Assembly (NCBI GenBank): GCA_021401465.1
Contig: JADDMT010000030.1
Span: 186,001-250,000, forward strand
Length of the DNA stretch: 64,000 bases
Source of the DNA: Teratosphaeria epicoccoides
Taxonomy: Eukaryota; Ascomycota; Dothideomycetes; Mycosphaerellales; Teratosphaeriaceae
Direction of reading: 5' to 3'
Part shown: positions 57,720 through 64,000 of the stretch, in pieces
How positions within the stretch are numbered: the stretch's first letter is position 1
Layout of the letters: every line of letters begins with the position of its first letter
The notes under the pieces: model-generated
The model's input: the letters and a program-made list of their open reading frames with translations, nothing else
What the model was told of the DNA's origin: nothing
Database searches by the model: none
Made by a program: the position numbers and the translations under genes

Positions 57720-58960
57720 TACTAGATAAGTAGATAGCGCGTAAGGTACGCTAGTTAGATACCTTAGGCTCATACTAGTAAGTTAACTACATAGCTATTA
57801 CAGAGCTTATTAATACGTGCCATGGCACTGCTTTTGACGCTTACTAACTAAGATCTAAGTTAAGCAACTTGAAGAAGAAGTAGCGCCTAGTGCTTACATG
57901 TCAAGCATCTAAGCGGCTAGAATAGCAATCTACCTAGGTCATTAGAGCTAAAGGAGCGAGAGCACTTTAGGAACTACGTAGGTTACAGGCCTTTTAAGGA
58001 TAGTAAGACGCTATAATACTAAGAGAAGCTAAGTCTGTTATTTAGTAATATTACGCATAGGGATTATGTATAGACTACTACGTAGTATAGGGATAGTAAT
58101 GTTAATATTAGTGAAGAGCTAGATTAGTACTAGACGACTAGCCTATAGGCTCAGGCAGCCAGACTAGTAAGCCAAGCTACACGTGATACATACAGGCGAA
58201 TATTATACATTGCGCTTTATAATAGAACAAAGGTAGTAATTAGTTTTAGACCTTACTCTATACTTAGAGATCGAGGCTCTATACGCTACTACATACCTAC
58301 GTATCGATTACTAGTTACATACTATATCATTAGTAAAGAGCTAGATAATCGTAGTAGTTAGCAGGATAACGATGTAGTTAATAAGGGTAGTATACATGAG
58401 GAAGAGGACGCTCCTGCAGATAAGGTATCTTATAACAAGGACGCTACTAGCAATACGGATAATATGGATCTGTTAGCATACGAGGTATACTGTCATGCTA
58501 ATATAGGGACAACATTGTCTTTATTAAGAGGTGCTCGTTACTATGGCCGAGCTAGTAATAGTAGCGCTTCTAGTCGCTCTTAGTTAGCGCGGTCTTATAG
58601 CGCGCGGTTTTCTACGCATACTAGTTATTAGCAGGTATAGCGCTTAGCTAAGAAATATCGAAAGATGCAAAGAGAGCCTCGTCTAACTACGTTGACTACT
58701 ATAATATAGCGACTTAAAGGCCTTGATCTTATGTAGCAGCTAAAGCAAGACAAGCGGATTAATGTGTTTAAGGTACTACTATAGGAGAACTGCGCTAAGC
58801 TTATATGTGGTATTTCTAGTGTAGAAGACTTAGAAGGTTAGACACGCTAACTACTTGTCAAACTCTAGCTACAGCCTGTTAGCATATTAGTAGGAGAGCA
58901 TGCGTAGGAGGTAGTTAGCTACTCTTAATTAACAATACCTTGTCATTAACTATAGCGCTC
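57720..58960 (+). pseudogene. Myb/SANT-like ORF of a PIF/Harbinger element, RIP-degraded
   Basis: With TAG read through, the plus strand gives DTLGSY, VNYIAITELINTCHGTAFDA and RSKLSNLKKK, resembling the Myb/SANT-like domain found in the second gene of PIF/Harbinger elements. Charged, helical sequence follows to about 58,900 (RAKGARAL and ILREAKSVI). The transposase lies downstream in the opposite (convergent) orientation. The identification rests on position plus a weak motif. Confidence 0.4.
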
Positions 58961-59589
58961 GTAGTTAGTTAGGCCGCAGCTAACGCAGTCGTATCTATTA
59001 AGTCGTTAGTAATCTACTATGCCTTTATCTATAATAGGCCCTCCTTATAATCTTTATCTGCTAACACTGCTATTATAGTAACAGTTGCTACTACTTTAAG
59101 GCAATTATCCTAGCTATCTGCCATTATAGTATTAACACCTGTAGTATAGTTTATAGCAGTATAATAACGCTTCCTTTATATAGTAAATAGTAAAAAGGAG
59201 AAGGTCCTATATAAGTAACGTCATAGGTAGTAACAAGAGAATATTAGTATTAGTAGTAGGAGTAAGCAGGCAAAACCTAGGATCTTTAGTATGCTTTAGG
59301 CCTATTTTCCTTAACAAGCCTATATACTATACTATAACCTCTACACTTGTTCTCTGCATATATCGATTTAATTCTGCCTTCATGACATCAATTAATGACT
59401 TGTATTACTAACACTACTACTACTACCCCCTACTACATTACCGCCTTAATAATTGTCCTACATCAAATTAGATATTTTAGTGTAATAGCAGATAGCATAC
59501 GAATCTTCATAACTATCAAATATGTCTTCATAATACTAAAAGTCAAAGCTAGCATCATAATCTTTAGGGCGCTATAAGCGCTCGTCTTT

Positions 59590-60556
59590 ATCTAGAGGTT
59601 AGCTATGTTAATTTGCAAAGTTGTAGACTATAGTCAGAGTAATAACGAATTAACAGGCGTCCTTTAGCTTGATTCTAATGTCATTGCTATTACAAAGGAT
59701 AGCCTACTAGATCTTCTAAATACTAAACAACCTCTTAATGTGATTATAAAGGCGCGTATGCCTAAGATTAAACAACTCCTTCTAATTATAAACCTCTTAA
59801 TAGCGCCTACTAGTACCTTTTTTATTAAACTCTCGGAGGTAGTATTAAGTCTTCTAGTAAGGGACGAGCGTTATTAGATTACGCATCTTATACCCTAGAT
59901 TACTAAGGTAATAACTACGACCTTAATAAGGCCTTCGAAGGCCTATATTAACAGCCTTGCGGATCATATTAATATCATTTGTAGAGCCCTCTATACTAGC
60001 CTATACAAAGACAAAGTTCATGTTAAAATTGCATGCAGCTAATACGTTTCACCTAATGAACCGCTTACGATTGCGCTAGCGCCCTATGTTTGCTTAGTTA
60101 CGTAGCTTTAGAGGCACGAACGTACTATTAAGAGCACTAACATAGTGTTAGAAGTATAGCTAGAGCATACCTTCTTAAGAGGTAATCTTAGTTAGAGCTA
60201 GTATATTGTTAGATAGCTACATAACTACCTCCTTATACAGGCGACATAAGAGCTTAGATACCTCTTTGATAATACGGCTAAAGGTTAAGAGCGAGTGTTA
60301 GTATGTCCGCTATAACACAAGCATTATTAGATTATAAGCATAATAGTGTAGAAAGACAATAACCTTCTCCTTAGCAGATATCTGCTTGCTATTAGTCAAG
60401 CTATAATCCCGGAGCTTCTCTACTAGTGCTACTAACACCTCTCTGTCAAGGCATGTCATAGACTAGCAATCTTGTAGATAGCTAGTCCTTAGACACTTGT
60501 CTATTATACGAGTACCTCTTGTTAGATCTAGCAACGTAGTTAGAACGCCAGGGGGT
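59590..60556 (-). pseudogene. PIF/Harbinger transposase (DDE_Tnp_4 type), RIP-degraded
   Basis: The minus strand reads LDREVLVALVEKLRDYSL, ISAKEKVIVFLHYYAYN, FSRIIKEVSKLLCRLYKEVV, VSALNSTFVPLK, NRKRFI, NVLAACNFNMNFVFV, SIEGSTNDINMIRKAVNIGL, YYLSNLGYKMRNLITLVPY, YYLREFN and ELFNLRHTRLYNHIKRLFSI. The order and spacing are those of HARBI1-like transposases. Of the three catalytic Asp, the first (usually ALDGT) and third (usually DAGY) are Asn here, each by one G-to-A change; the second (STND) remains. TAG codons interrupt the frame. A Copia LTR begins about 10 bases beyond its 5' side. Confidence 0.85.
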
Positions 60557-60566
60557 CGATAAACAG

Positions 60567-60837
60567 TGTTAAATTGTGATAGGTAGCTGCATACTAGCCG
60601 TACTAAGTTAGTAGGAGTCAGAGTTAGGCAGGACCCTGACTCTAACCTCTCTGACTTAGGTCAGGGGTTAAGGGATACATAACCCTAGCTAGGAAGAGAA
60701 GAGTTTTTACCTTCTCTTTAATCTATTAACTATGTTCGTTATATATCTAATACCTGACATAATATATTCATTCTGTGGCTACTTCCTATACGTAAATCCA
60801 TTGCCTGTATTAGGGATTAATTTAACAGGTTATAAGC
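60567..60837 (+). repeat. 5' LTR of a Copia element
   Basis: The 271-bp segment begins TGTTAAATT and ends AATTTAACA, perfect 9-bp terminal inverted repeats. It is followed at once by a primer-binding site. It contains a partly self-complementary stretch around GTCAGAGTTAGG and CCTGACTCTAAC near 60,617-60,645. Confidence 0.8.
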
Positions 60838-60851
60838 CTAGGTTTTGCCTG
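60838..60851 (+). other. Copia primer-binding site (initiator-Met tRNA anticodon arm)
   Basis: GGTTATAAGCCTAG abuts the LTR. With two RIP-type transitions reversed it equals GGTTATGAGCCCAG, the complement of the anticodon stem-loop of initiator-Met tRNA. Copia-type elements that prime with a half-tRNA use this site. Confidence 0.75.
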
Positions 60852-62757
60852 TAGCTAGGAGAATTTGTCAGAAGAGCGTACTTAATCCGCTAGACGATTA
60901 AGGGCAGACTAGAGGCCGCCGCTACACTGTGTAAAGGAGACTAGAGCCTGTCAGAGCAGGTCCGACAGACTCTTAAGACGTAGATAAGACGTGAAAGAGC
61001 CTAGTAACTATTTAGACACAGTTGAAAAGTTCGTAGTTACCTTCTAAAACTGTACGGGAATTCGACATATAATAACTTTAGTTTATCTGTTTCATATTCA
61101 TTTACTATTCATAATACTTCCTTACTATAGACTTGTCTAAGGACCGAAAGAAAGTCCCTACTCTAACACGAGAAAACAACGAGTTCTAGTTTAAGCAGGA
61201 GTCCTGTCTCCTCGCGTTAAAGAAGTGCGTATAGCTAATCTACTAGAAGGCGCCACTTCTAACAAACCTGAAGATAGCAATTACAAATGGCGAAGTGCTA
61301 GTAGTCTAAGCGGATGTTAGAGCGAGCTAGAGAGCCAAGCTTGCAAGACAGGCAAGTTAATAGTCAGAGGGACTACCTGCTACTTAGTAGTCATCTTTCA
61401 TCTTCTTAGGCATACTTCTACATGAACTCTAGTCAGACTCGAAGGGTAAGCAGCTAGTCCTACTATAGTAGTACTCGAGGCATGCAAGCAAGTAACTGCG
61501 GAGATCCTCTAATCTATCCTTAGCTACATAGAGGGATTAGAGCTAACAAAGCGCTAGTTAGAGCTTGTCAGGATCTTAGGACTAAAGAGACTAGACCCTT
61601 GAAGGTACTATACTACTAGCGACTAATGAAGAGGAGGCATAGTCGTAATATATCGTAGGCAACTAGATGTATAAGCTAGCTAATACTAATGAGTAGTTTA
61701 AGGCTAATTTAACTGCCCTATATGAGATATTACGGAGCCTCGATGAGACTACATATAGTCCCTACGCTTTATGTTCTGTAACTAGGTATTACTCTAATCT
61801 TAGGACAAAAGCTTGTTCGCAAATTCGACTTAGTTAGGATGATGCTTCCTAATACGTTCTACATAGTAAATTTAAACATTAATCTAATTCTAGAATATCG
61901 CTCTTGAGGCGGTATATACTAACTCTAGAAGATTCATAGCACGCCTATTACTTAGTTAGAGGGAGCTAAAAACCGGCTAGAATCCCTGCTCGCTCTAATA
62001 GCAGATGTAGAAGACAACTCTAAGCTAAAGGCACGAAAATCCTATGACCTTTAGCATCGCCGCTTTCTACATTATGGCTAGATAAAGCTTAAGTCTCTTT
62101 ATAAGGTCACGGCCCTAAAGAATCTAATACCTGTAGTTAACAGCTTTGACTATAAGGCCTGTAGCCTTGCTAATATGAAGAAGAAGTAAGGAAAGGTCAT
62201 AGAAAGAAAGCGTCGGATTCTTAAGCTAATATCGTTAGACATCTATAGCTCTTTGCTATCATTAAGAGAAGGTTACAAGTATTTCCTGATTATTGTAGAC
62301 AATTACTTGCGGAAGGCATAGGCATATCCGCTAAAGCATAGGTCTAACGTAGTAGATACTCTACGTTACTAGCGTAAGAAGATTAAACTTAAGACTAACA
62401 GAGGCAAACTAATAGTAGCAAAGACTGATAACGCGCTAGAGCTAACGTCCCTACTAGGTTAGTAGGAGTCAGAGTATAGCATGGCGCTTAACCTGACTAA
62501 GGCATATAACTCTCGCGTAAATGGGGTCGCGGAGAAACATATTAGTAATGCTAAAAGAGTCGTTAGAGTAATACTACAGGATGTAGGACTTCCTACGGAG
62601 TTCTGGCTAGAAGCTCTGATTACGAGCTAATATGTGTATAACCTATGCCTACTAAGAATCGACAATTTCTTGATTACGCTAGAGGAAGCTTAGTTAGAGC
62701 AGAGGCCTTTAGTAGACTATATCTGCGTTTAGGGGTACTAAGTCATTTCGTATATAG

Positions 62758-63198
62758 TGTTATGGTTTAGTCTAAGCCGTACGTGCCTAGACTAAGGCTA
62801 CTAATTGTAGGCAAGGCTAAGAGCTACAAGCGATTAGTGTAGACAAACTAAGCACGACTAAGCGCAACTAAGTAACATGCGATTAGCTTGATTAGTAGCA
62901 ATTAGTTCTAAGGCCGAGAGCTACAAGCGATTAGTGTAGACAAACTAAGCACGACTAAGCGCAACTAAGCAACATGCGATTAGCTTGATTAGTAGCGATT
63001 AGCTCTCCTATGTATTTAGGAACGTCAAGATGCCCTTATAGCTTCGAGGCGTTTAACTCATGTTATCTACTTACTAATTAGAATTACCTTTGTACTAGTT
63101 ATACTGTCTTAGCTCCCGCTTGTGTTAGCTCTCTCTAAAGAAGCCTTAGCTTGCATGTAATTAAAGTCACCTGACTACTATCTTGAGTAACTACAACA
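62758..63198 (+). mobile_element. Solo-LTR-like insertion in the Copia integrase
   Basis: The 441-bp insert begins TGTTATGG and ends CTACAACA (TG...CA ends, TGTTRTRG inverted ends). It is flanked by the 5-bp direct repeat TATAG at 62,753-62,757 and 63,199-63,203. Deleting it with one TATAG restores the Copia frame (VISYI joined to DPKLLLKDL). It contains a 97-bp tandem duplication. Confidence 0.8.
62821..63006 (+). repeat. Tandem duplication with a 97-bp period
   Basis: GAGCTACAAGCGATTAGTGT starts at 62,821 and again at 62,918. The two copies are nearly identical, and differences such as AGTAACATG versus AGCAACATG are transitions. It lies inside the solo-LTR-like insertion. Confidence 0.85.
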
Positions 63199-63440
63199 TA
63201 TAGACCCTAAGTTGCTGCTAAAGGATTTAAGAAAGGACAAGCTTATAAATCGCGGATAGGAAGGCATGTTCATTAGGTACGTTAAAGGCACTACTAAGAT
63301 GTAGAAGGTTTAGGCGCTAGACATGAAGAAGGTTATTACGACAGGGTCTGTCAAATTCTTCGAAGAAAGTAAGGGGAGTAATTTAAATCTTAGCTTTACT
63401 CTGAAGTGTCATAGTAAACAGCGTATACATAGGGGTTCAT

Positions 63441-64000
63441 GTAGTATTCAACAAGTATGATAGGGAGAGAGGGACTATCTGCTAGCTGTCTAGTCTTTTA
63501 TAGCTAGCTTCGTCAGGGGTCGCGTCGCATAGGCCCTAGCCTGTGCTAAGACTTAGGGCCTTGCCCTTCACATTACCCCCCCCCTTCCTGTTCATAGCAA
63601 GGAATCCGTCAGTTTCCTTCTAGCACATAAAGTCTAGATTATAGCTAGGCTAACATAGCTTCCTAACTTCACTTCCCTTGTCTAAGTCTACTCTACTTGT
63701 CTAAGTCTACTTCACTTCACTTCTTACGCTCCCTGTTCTCCTGTGCCTAAAGCCTGGCCTCTACCCGGTCTTGCCGGGTTCCTAGACTCTACTTCGCTTA
63801 TTTAAATCCACTTCACTTTCCTACCTCTCTTCACTTCACTTCTATTACTACTATCCGAGCCATTATAGGGGCGCTCCTAGGCCTGTGCTAGTACGTCCCT
63901 TACTGTATAAAAAGCGCCCTTCGCTATTACTCTTGCTTCCTTTCTCTTACATGCTTACCTTAAACCGTAAGCCCCCCTCTCTTTCTCCTACCTTCTGGCC
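63441..64000. other. RIP-degraded tail, no gene
   Basis: No coding pattern is seen. There is a C9 run near 63,577 and a pyrimidine-rich stretch of CTTGTCTAAGTCTACT and CTTCACTT repeats at about 63,670-63,850, possibly promoter or LTR material of another element. Confidence 0.4.

Larger units (their letters stand above)
60852..63440 (+). pseudogene. Copia gag-pol (gag-pre-integrase and integrase), RIP-degraded
   Basis: After a decayed gag region the plus strand shows the GAG-pre-integrase zinc-binding region at about 62,040-62,170 (LWHRRFLHYG-type: HRRFLHYG, KLKSLYKVTALKNLIPV, NMKKK). The integrase core follows: LISLDIYSSLLSL, YKYFLIIVDNYLRKA, TDNALELTSLL, LNLTKAYNSRVNGVAEKHIS, VILQDVGLPTEFWLEALI. 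Further on it reads VISYI up to 62,752, is interrupted by a 441-bp LTR-like insertion, and resumes DPKLLLKDLRKDKLINRG and MKKVITTGSVKFFEESKGSN to about 63,440. No reverse transcriptase follows within the window. Confidence 0.85.

Overview
This window looks like chromosomal DNA of a filamentous ascomycete (Pezizomycotina, class not determinable). It has short GT-AG introns with CTGAC or CTAAC branch sites, Gypsy, Copia, Plavaka and PIF/Harbinger elements typical of fungi, and massive RIP-like C-to-T decay. The decay is unusual in producing mainly TAG and CTA (CTAG) rather than TAA and TTA.

Layout. Bases 1-23,880 are a RIP-degraded block of nested transposons. Bases about 23,880-43,900 are an island of ordinary base composition with a few intact genes and much decayed sequence. 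Bases 43,900-47,600 are a partly RIP-mutated gene cluster. Bases 47,600-55,800 are ordinary composition again. Bases 55,800-64,000 are a second RIP-degraded transposon block.

The most interesting object is a 13,718-bp element at 5,487-19,204. It has 27-bp imperfect terminal inverted repeats (22 of 27 matching, starting CRTCTCGAAAAC) and a duplicated TA. It sits in inverted orientation inside a methyltransferase-like gene belonging to a related element, whose halves lie at 3,442-5,486 and 19,205-22,453. The inserted copy itself carries the same gene unbroken across the target TA, so the empty site can be read in the same window. Both copies carry a divergent pair: a class I SAM methyltransferase-like gene and a gene with an N-terminal MYND zinc finger. 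The inner copy also carries a Plavaka-family transposase and an unidentified gene. A chromoviral Gypsy element (1-3,441) cuts the outer copy on its left.

In the island, the best genes are a JmjC-domain protein with one 60-bp intron (30,123-31,646, directly downstream of a minisatellite) and an HNH-endonuclease-domain protein (53,328-54,662). Beside the latter lies a broken INCENP (IN-box) remnant. Two distantly related copies of an unidentified gene with acidic C-terminus lie near 28 kb and 51 kb. Between 40.6 and 47.6 kb, several long reading frames are interrupted almost only by TAG or TAA at probable former CAG, CAA or TGG codons.

The right block holds a PIF/Harbinger element (Myb-like ORF plus transposase). 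Next to its transposase start lies a Copia element with a complete 5' LTR and a primer-binding site matching the initiator-Met tRNA anticodon stem-loop. That Copia is itself interrupted by a solo-LTR-like insertion flanked by TATAG. All assignments come from reading motifs by eye; no database search was run.
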